A DNA stretch of 64,000 nt from an uncultured Sphaerochaeta sp. (GTDB lineage Bacteria; Spirochaetota; Spirochaetia; Sphaerochaetales; Sphaerochaetaceae), in contig NZ_OY781063.1 of assembly GCF_963676285.1 (NCBI RefSeq), forward strand, positions 1-64,000, written 5' to 3'. Below the pieces are notes generated by a model. That model saw only the letters and a program-made list of their open reading frames with translations, did not search any database and had not been told where the DNA came from. Below are positions 37,866 to 45,743 of the stretch, one piece after another (position 1 is the stretch's first letter; every line of letters begins with the position of its first letter). The translations under genes were made by a program, and so were the position numbers.

Positions 37866-38939
37866 ATGGCAAAGAACAGTAAAGATACGACATTCCCCAC
37901 TGACCAGAAGCAGAAGCGGGACGCATTGGAGGCAGCAAGGGTCCAGATTGACAAGCAGTTTGGAAAGGGATCCCTGATGAAGCTCGGTGACAACAAGGAA
38001 AACCGAAATATTGAAAGTATTTCTTCCGGGTCCTTGCTTCTTGATGAAGCGCTTGGTATCGGTGGATACCCAAAGGGTAGGGTCATAGAGATCTACGGTC
38101 CTGAAAGCAGTGGTAAGACCACACTAGCTCTTCATGCCATTGCAGAGAGTCAGAAAGCTGGGGGAATTGCCGCATTCATTGATGCTGAGCATGCTATGGA
38201 TCCAAGCTATGCGAAGAAACTGGGTGTAAATATTGAAGAACTCTGGATCAGTCAACCAGACAGTGGAGAACAGGCGCTGGAGATTGCAGAATCCCTGGTG
38301 CGGAGTGGGGCAGTGGATATCATTGTCGTGGACTCTGTTGCTGCCCTTACCCCACAAGCAGAAATCGATGGGGATATGGGTGATAGCCACATGGGACTCC
38401 AGGCTCGGCTGATGAGCCAAGCATTGCGCAAGCTTACCGGTCTGCTTTCAAAGAGCCACACTACCATCATTTTCATCAACCAGATTAGAATGAAGATCGG
38501 CATCATGTTCGGTAACCCAGAGACAACCACAGGGGGAAATGCCCTGAAGTTCTACTCTTCAGTCCGCCTCGAGGTTCGCAAGATTGAGTCCATCAGTAAA
38601 AGTGCTGATGATATCGTTGGAAACCGAGTACGAATCAAGATAGTGAAGAACAAGGTATCTCCTCCTTTCAAGAAGGTAGAACTGGATCTTCTCTTCGGTG
38701 AAGGTATCAGCTATATTGCAAGCATCCTTGACGCAGCACTCAAGTACGAAATGCTGGAGAAAAGTGGCTCCTGGTACTCCTATAACGGGGAGAAGATTGG
38801 ACAGGGAAGAGAGCGGACATTGGACTTCCTCAAGGACAACCCTGATATCGCCACTGACCTTGACAATCGCCTCAGGGCAAAGATGTTCCCCAAAGCCGAT
38901 GCTGTTGAGGCAACGGAAACTGCTTCAGAAAGCAAGTAA
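37866..38939 (+). CDS. recA: Recombinase RecA
   Basis: 357 residues. Walker [10 protein letters not shown], the [16 protein letters not shown] segment, and the DNA-binding L2 loop with [25 protein letters not shown] are all canonical. The C-terminal acidic tail is short. GAGGAG precedes the ATG by 7 bases. A TATAGT at 37829-37834 may be the -10, but I see no matching -35 and no LexA box that I can recognise. A strong terminator follows. Confidence 0.97.
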   Translation: MAKNSKDTTFPTDQKQKRDALEAARVQIDKQFGKGSLMKLGDNKENRNIESISSGSLLLDEALGIGGYPKGRVIEIYGPESSGKTTLALHAIAESQKAGGIAAFIDAEHAMDPSYAKKLGVNIEELWISQPDSGEQALEIAESLVRSGAVDIIVVDSVAALTPQAEIDGDMGDSHMGLQARLMSQALRKLTGLLSKSHTTIIFINQIRMKIGIMFGNPETTTGGNALKFYSSVRLEVRKIESISKSADDIVGNRVRIKIVKNKVSPPFKKVELDLLFGEGISYIASILDAALKYEMLEKSGSWYSYNGEKIGQGRERTLDFLKDNPDIATDLDNRLRAKMFPKADAVEATETASESK

Positions 38940-38960
38940 TTCCCAAAGAGTACAGCTGGG

Positions 38961-38988
38961 CACAGAGGTGGAACAATCCACCTCTGTG
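38961..38988 (+). terminator. Terminator after recA
   Basis: A perfect 12-bp stem (CACAGAGGTGGA with TCCACCTCTGTG) around ACAA. The following T run is weak (TTGTC). The stem strength and its position right after recA make termination the simplest reading. It abuts the scpA promoter. Confidence 0.65.
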
Positions 38989-39017
38989 TTGTCAATTCAG
39001 CAGGGGTTCGATATACT
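38989..39017 (+). promoter_or_regulatory. Promoter of the scpA-scpB-rlu-cmk-rpsA operon
   Basis: TTGTCA (38989-38994), 17 bp, TATACT (39012-39017), directly after the recA terminator and about 20 bases before the scpA GTG start. Confidence 0.7.
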
Positions 39018-39037
39018 CGCGGTGAGAGGGGAACACT

Positions 39038-39985
39038 GTGCAAGAACAAACAGTACAAGAAGAACAAGTGCCAAAGGGGGCTACTTTCCATACCCCCACC
39101 TTCGATGGTCCATTGGACTTGTTGCTGTTCCTCATCCAAAAATCAGAAGTCAATATCTATGACATTCCTATTTCGCTTATCACTGAACAGTTCTTGGGAT
39201 ATCTCAAGGAAGAGAAGGTAACTGAGCTTGGGGATCTGACACAATTCTACAAGATGGCTGCAGACCTGCTGTATATCAAGAGCAGGATGTTGCTCCCTGT
39301 TGAACTGGAATTCGATGAAGAGTACCAGGACCCCAGACAAGAACTGGTGGACCGTCTGTTGGAGTACCAGAAGTTCAGGAAATATACTGAGTTGCTTACT
39401 GGCACCAATACCAATGCTGAATTGTTCATTACCCGGAAAAGCAATCAGTTTCGCCTTCCATTCGGAGATGAGGAACTCTTTGGTGATGTATCCTTGCAGG
39501 ACTTGCTCAAGACATTTTCACGGCTCATGACCACTATTACCCCGAACAAGGTGTTCAATGTCTACGAATCGGTAACAGTCAATGAAAAAATTGCCTTGAT
39601 GCAGGAGTTGTTCGAGACACAAGATTATATAACCTTGGAACAACTTATTGTCCATGCTGACCAACTGCTCCATATTATCTGCAGTTTCATGGCAATTCTT
39701 GATGCCTGTAAGCTCAGGATGATCACCCTCGTTCAGAGTGAACCGTTCGGGCCAATTCTCATCCGTAAGGTCAATGAGGCGTTTGAACAGGATTTTGAAC
39801 ATATGTACGATGATGATTTCGAGGAAATTGAGGAAGAAATCATCACGACACCCATTTCAGAAGGTGAAGAAGAGAGGTTTTTTGAGGAAGATGCAGATAA
39901 TCTCCGCACAACTACTGACGATGGTCGCGTTTTTCTGTATGATGATGAGAGTGAGGATGAGCAGATCATTCTTGACGATGAGTGA
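39038..39985 (+). CDS. scpA: Segregation and condensation protein ScpA (kleisin)
   Basis: 315 residues. TFDGPLDLLLFLIQKSEVNIYDIPI and the following helices are the N-terminal kleisin signature that contacts SMC, and the C-terminal winged helix is around 190-250. A longer-than-usual acidic tail (EEIEEEIITTPISEGEEE and DDESEDEQIILDDE) extends past the kleisin fold. GTG start with AGGGGA upstream. It bridges SMC heads together with ScpB. Confidence 0.93.
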   Translation: MQEQTVQEEQVPKGATFHTPTFDGPLDLLLFLIQKSEVNIYDIPISLITEQFLGYLKEEKVTELGDLTQFYKMAADLLYIKSRMLLPVELEFDEEYQDPRQELVDRLLEYQKFRKYTELLTGTNTNAELFITRKSNQFRLPFGDEELFGDVSLQDLLKTFSRLMTTITPNKVFNVYESVTVNEKIALMQELFETQDYITLEQLIVHADQLLHIICSFMAILDACKLRMITLVQSEPFGPILIRKVNEAFEQDFEHMYDDDFEEIEEEIITTPISEGEEERFFEEDADNLRTTTDDGRVFLYDDESEDEQIILDDE

Positions 39986-39996
39986 TAGGAGCGTTA

Positions 39997-40605
39997 GTGG
40001 TGGATAGGAAGAGGCAAGCGGGCAAGGCTGAGAGTCAGCAAGGCCCCCTCTTGAGTACCGAGGCCCGGTTGGTCGAAGTCATTCTCTTTTTGGAGAACGA
40101 ACCGGTTAGTTTGGAACGATTGAGCAAGATGACCTCCCTTTCGGAGGAAACAACAAGAAATGCCATTACAGAACTGCAGGAACATTACCGTGAATACCTG
40201 CATGGACTGGACCTTGCTGAGAGCCAGGGTGCCTTCCAATTCCTACCTTCTTCTGATTTGCACGATAAACTTCGTTCCTGCTACGGCAGACGTGTCGACA
40301 GACGCCTTAGTCGTGCAGCCTTGGAGACACTGTCCATTGTGGCATACAGCCAACCGATTACCCGTAGGGAGATAGACAACATCCGTGGGGTAAGCAGTGA
40401 CACCATTATCCGTTTGTTGCGAGACCGTGAATATATCAAGGTGATTGGAAGAAAGGATGTCCCTGGACATCCCTGCCTCTACGGCACCTCGAGGAAATTC
40501 CTTTTCGAATTCAACCTAGCAAGTATCAGCGCACTACCCAAGCTCTCCGATATCGACCGACTGCGATTTGAAGCAGAACCAACACAGGAGAAAGAAGAAG
40601 CATGA
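39997..40605 (+). CDS. scpB: Segregation and condensation protein ScpB
   Basis: About 202 residues. Two winged-helix domains: LVEVILFLENEPVSLERLSKM in the first and LETLSIVAYSQPITRREIDNIRGVSSD, the family signature, in the second. I prefer the GTG at 39997, five bases after AGGAG. A longer frame begins at 39982, overlapping the scpA stop. It partners ScpA in the SMC condensin. Confidence 0.93.
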   Translation: MVDRKRQAGKAESQQGPLLSTEARLVEVILFLENEPVSLERLSKMTSLSEETTRNAITELQEHYREYLHGLDLAESQGAFQFLPSSDLHDKLRSCYGRRVDRRLSRAALETLSIVAYSQPITRREIDNIRGVSSDTIIRLLRDREYIKVIGRKDVPGHPCLYGTSRKFLFEFNLASISALPKLSDIDRLRFEAEPTQEKEEA

Positions 40606-41357
40606 AATTATCATATCCGCTTAGATTACAGGTCTATTTGGCAAAGAGTGGTTGCGGGTCCCGCAGATCCTGCGAAACACTGATCACCAGTGGGCGTGTC
40701 ACCGTCAATACGAAACGGGTAACAGAACTGGGAACCAAGGTCGATGAAGAAGATGTCATCATGGTTGATGACCAATTAGTGGAACCAAGTGAGAAAACCT
40801 ACTACTACGCCTTGCACAAGCCCAAGGGGTTTGTGTGCACGAACTGGGATCCAAACGAGAAAAACTATGCACGTGATCTGATTGATATTCCAGACAAGAA
40901 TCTTCTCTTCCATATTGGTCGCCTGGACAAGGATTCCAGTGGCTTGATTCTCTTCACCAATGATGGGGATGTAGCACAGAAGATCATGCATCCTTCCGAG
41001 GAGATTGAGAAGGAGTATCTGGTAAGTTGCTCCACTGGTGTTCGCAGGGAAGACCTGGAGGAAGCCCGTAAGGGAGTCCTTATAGATATGCCGCAGCCTT
41101 ATACGATCAAACGTTTTGAGATCATCAGCAAGAAATGGGTGAGGATCATCCTTACTGAAGGAAAGAACCGGGAGATTAGAAAGATTCTCAGCCACTTTGG
41201 GTATGAGGTGAAGCAGCTTGTCAGGATGAGGATTGGTTGTATTGAACTGGGTGACCTCAAACCAGGACAGTATCGTACGGTTACGTCCTCCGAGATCAAG
41301 GCGCTTTTGAGGGGAGAAAATGATATTCTAAGAAAGAGTTCAGGGAGAGGATGGTAA
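40602..41357 (+). CDS. 16S/23S rRNA pseudouridine synthase (RsuA/RluB/RluF family)
   Basis: 251 residues. An N-terminal S4 RNA-binding domain (RLQVYLAKSGCGSRRSCETLITSGRVTVN) is followed by the catalytic GRLDKDSSGLILFTNDG loop with its aspartate and the EGKNREIRKILSHFGY motif. The exact target (RsuA, RluB or RluF type) cannot be decided by eye. The scpB-rlu-cmk neighbourhood is typical of RluB. The ATG overlaps the scpB stop by four bases. Confidence 0.88.
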   Translation: MKLSYPLRLQVYLAKSGCGSRRSCETLITSGRVTVNTKRVTELGTKVDEEDVIMVDDQLVEPSEKTYYYALHKPKGFVCTNWDPNEKNYARDLIDIPDKNLLFHIGRLDKDSSGLILFTNDGDVAQKIMHPSEEIEKEYLVSCSTGVRREDLEEARKGVLIDMPQPYTIKRFEIISKKWVRIILTEGKNREIRKILSHFGYEVKQLVRMRIGCIELGDLKPGQYRTVTSSEIKALLRGENDILRKSSGRGW

Positions 41358-42010
41358 TGGTCGTAGCGATAGACGGACCAGCTGGAGTTGGGAAAAGCTC
41401 CATTGCCCAGATGATTGCAAAGACTTGCAATTTCTACTATCTCAATTCCGGTTCATTCTACAGGGCCTACACCTACCTGCATGTACAGGAAGGGAAGGAC
41501 CCCATGGATTACCCAGCAGTTCTGGAAACTGCAAAGCACTATATGCTCTCTATTGAAGATGACCGTATCTGTGTCAACGGCACTGATATTGAGGATAAGC
41601 TTCATACCCCTGAGGTTGACGCAGTAGTAGCGCAAGTTTCAACATATCCTCCGCTTAGAAGCTATGTGAATGAACAGCTGAGAAGGATTGCAAAGGATAT
41701 GGATGTTGTCATTGAGGGGAGAGATATTACGACGGTGGTCTTCCCAGATGCCGACTTAAAATGTTACTTTGATGCAAAGGCTGAAGTTCGTGCTGAACGT
41801 CGGCTCAAGCAGCATCCAAACGGACAAGACTACGAGACTGTGTTGCGACAAATCAAGATGCGTGACGAAATTGATAAGGGCAAGGAAGTTGGTGCACTAC
41901 GAGTTGCAGAGGATGCCCTGTACATAGACACCTCATACTTGACTATAGGACAAGTTTGTGAGAAAGTGTTATCTGCTATTTTTACGCTCAAGGGCGATGT
42001 AAATAGGTAA
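41357..42010 (+). CDS. cmk: Cytidylate kinase
   Basis: 217 residues. It phosphorylates CMP and dCMP. The P-loop IDGPAGVGKSSIAQ, the YLNSGSFYRAYTYL segment and the EGRDITTVVFPDADLKCYFDA motif (EGRDIGT in the family) are seen. The start is taken at the second ATG, 6 bases after AGAGG and overlapping the upstream stop as TAATG. The cmk-rpsA order is widely conserved. Confidence 0.95.
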   Translation: MVVAIDGPAGVGKSSIAQMIAKTCNFYYLNSGSFYRAYTYLHVQEGKDPMDYPAVLETAKHYMLSIEDDRICVNGTDIEDKLHTPEVDAVVAQVSTYPPLRSYVNEQLRRIAKDMDVVIEGRDITTVVFPDADLKCYFDAKAEVRAERRLKQHPNGQDYETVLRQIKMRDEIDKGKEVGALRVAEDALYIDTSYLTIGQVCEKVLSAIFTLKGDVNR

Positions 42011-42032
42011 ATTTAGGATCAGGAGAAATCAA

Positions 42033-43754
42033 GTGGCTGAAGAACAAGAAATGGAAGAAAAGAAGACCAGAATGCAGGATTTACTGCAGGAGGAGTATCT
42101 TAAATCTCTTGATGGAATCGAAGACGGTCAGCTCGTGGCCGGTACTGTTGTCCAGGTAAACAACGAGTATGTATTCGTGGATGTCGGTTATAAGAGCGAG
42201 GGTAGAATCTCTCGTGACGAATTCGCATCGATTCCTGAAGTAGGTGATGAGGTAAAAGTCGTCATTATCACCAAGGAAGGGAAGGGCGGCCAGATCGTCG
42301 TTTCCAAGAAGCGTGCCGATTTCAAAGAACGTACAGATGAACTGAAGACTGCTTCAGAAAGCAGATCTCCCGTTTTGGGCAAGTTTGAAAAGGTAATCAA
42401 GGGTGGCTTTGAGGTTGACCTCGGAGGCGAGTACAAGGGTTTCTGTCCCCTCTCAAAGGCTGATGTCCAGAGAGTTGAGGATCCCGAGACCATGATCGGT
42501 ATCACTGATTACTTCATTATCGACAAGTTCCACGGTGGCACGAAGCTTAAGAGCGTTGTGAACAGACGTGAGTATCTTGACCAGAAAATCAAAGAGAATA
42601 AAGAGAAATTCTTCTCCACCGTCCAGATCGGCGATGTGGTTGAAGGTGTCGTGAAGTCATTCACCTCCTTTGGCGCATTCATCGACCTTGGTGGATTCGA
42701 TGGACTCTTGCATATCAACGACATGAGCTGGGGCCATGTTACCCGTCCAAAGGACTTCGTGAAGAAGGGACAGGTCGTACAACTCAGACTCATTAACATC
42801 GACCCGGAGACCCAGAAGATCAACCTGAGCTTGAAGCACATGCAGGAAGATCCTTGGACAACCTTCGAGCAGAAATACAATGTCGGTGATACCATCAAGG
42901 CTCCGGTAACCAAAATTACCACCTTTGGTGCTTTCATTGAGATTGAACCTGGAATCGAAGGACTTGCACACATCAGTGAGCTGTCCTGGACCAAGCGCAT
43001 CAACAACCCCAAGGAAGTCCTTGATGTAGGTGATGTCGTAGAAGCCAAGATTCTTGGGTATGACTTGGACAAGAAGCGTGTTTCTCTCGGCCTCAAGCAG
43101 CTTGAGGAAAATCCCTGGGATACTATCTCCGAACGCTATCCAATCGGTATGACTCTTTCAAAGCCAGTTGTGAAGATCACCAACAGTGGTGCATTCGTCA
43201 ACCTGGAAGAGGGTATTGATGGATTCCTCCATATTGATGACATTTCCTGGACCAAGAAAGTCAAGAACATGGCATCCTTCTGCAGTGAAGGTGATGTGAT
43301 TGACGTTGTGGTCATTCGCGTTGAACCGGACAATCGTCGTATCCGTCTTGGTGTCAAGCAGCTCGAGGGCAACCCTTGGCAGACCTTGCGTCACGACTAT
43401 CCCAAGTTCAGCACGATCAGCGGTGTTATCACCAACGTCACAGACTTTGGCGTATTCGTGAAGGTCATGGGAGATATCGAGGGACTTATCAGCAAGTACA
43501 ACTTGGTTGGTCCGGATGAGGAGTTCACTGACGAAGTACTGAAGAAGTACAATGTCGGCGATCCCATCACTGCAATGGTTGTAGAGTGCAATCCTTCGAC
43601 CCAGAAGCTCTCACTCTCCGTCAAGGAGATGGTAAGACGCTCTCAGCAGTCGGAAATTGCAAAATATATCCATGAGGATAATGAGAACGATACCTACTCC
43701 CTGGCAGAAATGATGCGTTACAAGGATGAGGACAAGGAGAAGGAAGACAACTAA
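42033..43754 (+). CDS. rpsA: 30S ribosomal protein S1
   Basis: 573 residues with six S1 OB-fold repeats (first about 30-100, last about 470-545). The recurrent GAFVxLxxGIDGFLHIDDISW motif is clear in repeats 3-5. The family binds mRNA and brings structured messages to the 30S subunit. Start is GTG, 8 bases after AGGAG. A perfect-stem terminator follows. Confidence 0.95.
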   Translation: MAEEQEMEEKKTRMQDLLQEEYLKSLDGIEDGQLVAGTVVQVNNEYVFVDVGYKSEGRISRDEFASIPEVGDEVKVVIITKEGKGGQIVVSKKRADFKERTDELKTASESRSPVLGKFEKVIKGGFEVDLGGEYKGFCPLSKADVQRVEDPETMIGITDYFIIDKFHGGTKLKSVVNRREYLDQKIKENKEKFFSTVQIGDVVEGVVKSFTSFGAFIDLGGFDGLLHINDMSWGHVTRPKDFVKKGQVVQLRLINIDPETQKINLSLKHMQEDPWTTFEQKYNVGDTIKAPVTKITTFGAFIEIEPGIEGLAHISELSWTKRINNPKEVLDVGDVVEAKILGYDLDKKRVSLGLKQLEENPWDTISERYPIGMTLSKPVVKITNSGAFVNLEEGIDGFLHIDDISWTKKVKNMASFCSEGDVIDVVVIRVEPDNRRIRLGVKQLEGNPWQTLRHDYPKFSTISGVITNVTDFGVFVKVMGDIEGLISKYNLVGPDEEFTDEVLKKYNVGDPITAMVVECNPSTQKLSLSVKEMVRRSQQSEIAKYIHEDNENDTYSLAEMMRYKDEDKEKEDN

Positions 43755-43769
43755 GGTTGTGTTCCGAAT

Positions 43770-43795
43770 CACAGGCGGCATACCTGCCGCCTGTG
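43770..43795 (+). terminator. Terminator-like hairpin after rpsA
   Basis: Perfect 11-bp G+C-rich stem (CACAGGCGGCA with TGCCGCCTGTG), loop TACC, followed by a short, poor T stretch. It marks the end of the scpA-rpsA operon. Confidence 0.65.
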
Positions 43796-43824
43796 TCATA
43801 TACCCTTGATAACGGAGATGAGCC

Positions 43825-44514
43825 ATGAGTAATAATTCTAAGGATACAGCTGAGTTGACCTTGGCTGAACGAATCGAAGGATCTTTGAACCGCTTCCTTG
43901 GCAAGAACAAGAAGGCGTTGATCATCGTTGCAATAGTTGTGATTGTAGGACTGGCAACACTGGGCATTGTGCTTTCAGTGAGTCAGAAGAATTTGCAGAC
44001 ACAATTCAACGAGATTGACCAGCTGGAAGCTTCATATGTTGAGCTTCAGGCTATGGGAAGTGATGACGAAGCGTACCAGGAGACCTATGACGAACTGGTT
44101 GCTGGTCTGACAGAGCTTGCAGGCAAGGGAAATAAATACCCAAGTCTAAAGGCAGAGTATCTGTTGGGTATGGTGGCATTCCAGGATGAGGAGTACCAGA
44201 AGGCAGCTGACAGTTTCCTTTCTGTCTACACTGAAGCAGATGGTAACTATCTTGGCTCTCTGGCACTTGCCAATGCTGCAGCAGCAGCTGAAGAGCTCGG
44301 AAATGATTCTCTGGCGCTCGAGTACTACACCAAGATTATTGATGAGTTCGGGTTTACCGCAGCTGAGTCAGCTAAGGCTCTTTTCGGGCAGGCTCGTCTG
44401 CAAGAGAAATCCGGTAACACCGAGCTGGCAAAGGCAACGTTCCAGCAGCTAGCTGACCAGTTCCCAACATCCGAGTATGCCAAGCTGGCAACCAACAGAC
44501 TTGCACTCCTGTAA
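43825..44514 (+). CDS. Membrane-anchored tetratricopeptide repeat protein
   Basis: 229 residues. One N-terminal membrane segment (about 30-52, ALIIVAIVVIVGLATLGIVL) is followed by a TPR-rich soluble region (PSLKAEYLLGMVAFQDEEYQKAADSFLSVY..., NDSLALEYYTKIIDEFG, LAKATFQQLADQFPTSEYAKLA). This resembles YfgM/BamD-like scaffolds, which assist envelope protein biogenesis. The precise role is unknown. It is the first gene after the rpsA terminator. Confidence 0.75.
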   Translation: MSNNSKDTAELTLAERIEGSLNRFLGKNKKALIIVAIVVIVGLATLGIVLSVSQKNLQTQFNEIDQLEASYVELQAMGSDDEAYQETYDELVAGLTELAGKGNKYPSLKAEYLLGMVAFQDEEYQKAADSFLSVYTEADGNYLGSLALANAAAAAEELGNDSLALEYYTKIIDEFGFTAAESAKALFGQARLQEKSGNTELAKATFQQLADQFPTSEYAKLATNRLALL

Positions 44515-44564
44515 GCAAACGGGTTAGGGTAGGTTAGAGACCCACACCATAAGGAGGCAGATGC

Positions 44565-45290
44565 ATGAAGAGAAGAATACCTATTCTTTCTACTGCGTCT
44601 GTCTTTTTTATTGTCCTGACTCTGCTTTCATCGTGTGGGATTGCAACCATATTCACATTTGGTACTGGTACGGTATTTACTGCTGGAAGCTTCACCGGTG
44701 ATAAGGTTGCTTTAATTCTCGATGTTGATGATAGCCTGGGGACTCTTAGCCTTATTGATCCAGGCTCTGGTCCTTCCCTGATGCTTTTCTATACCATCAC
44801 TGACTCGCCAGACAATCCTCAAAATTTCAAAACAGCATTCAATACCACATATAAGAGGGATTTTAATGGTGTGCAGATTACCTCTGATGCAGTGCTCACG
44901 GTTAATGAGATAACGCTGTATCGCTTTTCTGATACTCTTGGAACTACATTCCAAGGACCAGAATATATTGCCACTGCCGATGTCCCCACATCCCCTGATT
45001 TCAATTGTACGCTTACCCAAACAGCAGTTTCAGGATCAACGGTATCTATGGACTTGGTTTTCGATGTTGGCTCTTATACCATTCATAATTCACCAAAGCT
45101 TTATAGATATAATGGGAAACCATTTGAGACAGATATTAAAGAGGTAGATGAATCATTTGAAGACTATCATATTGATGACCAATCCCCAGGCATGTTCCTC
45201 CACATCTATGGTGCAGTAAACGTCTCCAAGGGAAGTTTCAACAACATCTACTGGACTGACCTGGTGAATCTCGGGTATATCACACTCTAA
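44565..45290 (+). CDS. Predicted lipoprotein of unknown function
   Basis: 241 residues with a lipoprotein signal: MKRRIPILSTASVFFIVLTL then LLSSC, the cysteine being about residue 24. The rest is beta-rich with no domain I recognise. A perfect AAGGAGG SD precedes the ATG. It is the last host gene before the integrated element; its stop is about 59 bases from the left att site, so insertion did not break it. Confidence 0.75.
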   Translation: MKRRIPILSTASVFFIVLTLLSSCGIATIFTFGTGTVFTAGSFTGDKVALILDVDDSLGTLSLIDPGSGPSLMLFYTITDSPDNPQNFKTAFNTTYKRDFNGVQITSDAVLTVNEITLYRFSDTLGTTFQGPEYIATADVPTSPDFNCTLTQTAVSGSTVSMDLVFDVGSYTIHNSPKLYRYNGKPFETDIKEVDESFEDYHIDDQSPGMFLHIYGAVNVSKGSFNNIYWTDLVNLGYITL

Positions 45291-45348
45291 ATCGAAATAA
45301 ACCATAACAAAAAGGTAAGAGCGAAACCAAAAACGGAATTCATATATT

Positions 45349-45376
45349 TTCGTGAATAATATATATTCATTCAAAC
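45349..45376 (+). other. Left dif-like attachment site (attL)
   Basis: XerC-type arm TTCGTGAATAA, core TATATA, XerD-type arm TTCATTCAAAC. The right-hand arm matches E. coli dif at only 6 of 11 positions, as expected if it came from the phage attP while the left arm is chromosomal. Confidence 0.75.
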
Positions 45377-45496
45377 ATTGTCACTAACACCTTTTTGTCT
45401 TTATGAGTATACACCAGATATAGAGTAGGGGCAATTACCAGTTTTACACTTTTATGACATTTGTCTATCGCTATTTGTAGCGTACCCATTATTGAA

Positions 45497-45526
45497 AATA
45501 AAAGGGGAGTCCCTTTTAGAACTCCC
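45497..45526 (-). terminator. Terminator of the element's structural operon
   Basis: On the minus strand GGGAGT pairs with ACTCCC around a 10-base loop, followed by CTTTTATTTTC. It lies just after the last gene of the element (45537), before attL. The rest of 45377-45496 holds no gene that I can see. Confidence 0.6.
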
Positions 45527-45536
45527 TCAATTGCCC

Positions 45537-45743
45537 TTAATTTTTCGGTACGTACTTTCCCGATTCATCATCCCAGACTACTTCATTTTCCGGATGGTCA
45601 AGACAGTACTGTCTTACCTCGTCAATGTCATATGCGTTATATGGGTCTACACTTTTCGGCACTACATTGTAGCCCGAACCGTTATAACTTCCATCAATCA
45701 TGATTACATAATCATCTTCATTTCTTTTCAACCATTTTCCCAT
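45537..45743 (-). CDS. Small acidic hypothetical protein of the element
   Basis: 68 residues, acidic and soluble (IDEVRQYCLDHPENEVVWDDESGKY). Its ATG overlaps the fibre gene stop as TAATG, so it is translationally coupled and may be a fibre chaperone or an accessory protein. That role is inferred from position only. Confidence 0.6.
   Translation of the reverse strand: MGKWLKRNEDDYVIMIDGSYNGSGYNVVPKSVDPYNAYDIDEVRQYCLDHPENEVVWDDESGKYVPKN

Noticed and set aside
44514..44565. tRNA or small RNA gene in short intergenic gaps
   Set aside because: No cloverleaf with a GTTCRANNC-type T loop was seen in this or the other gaps examined.
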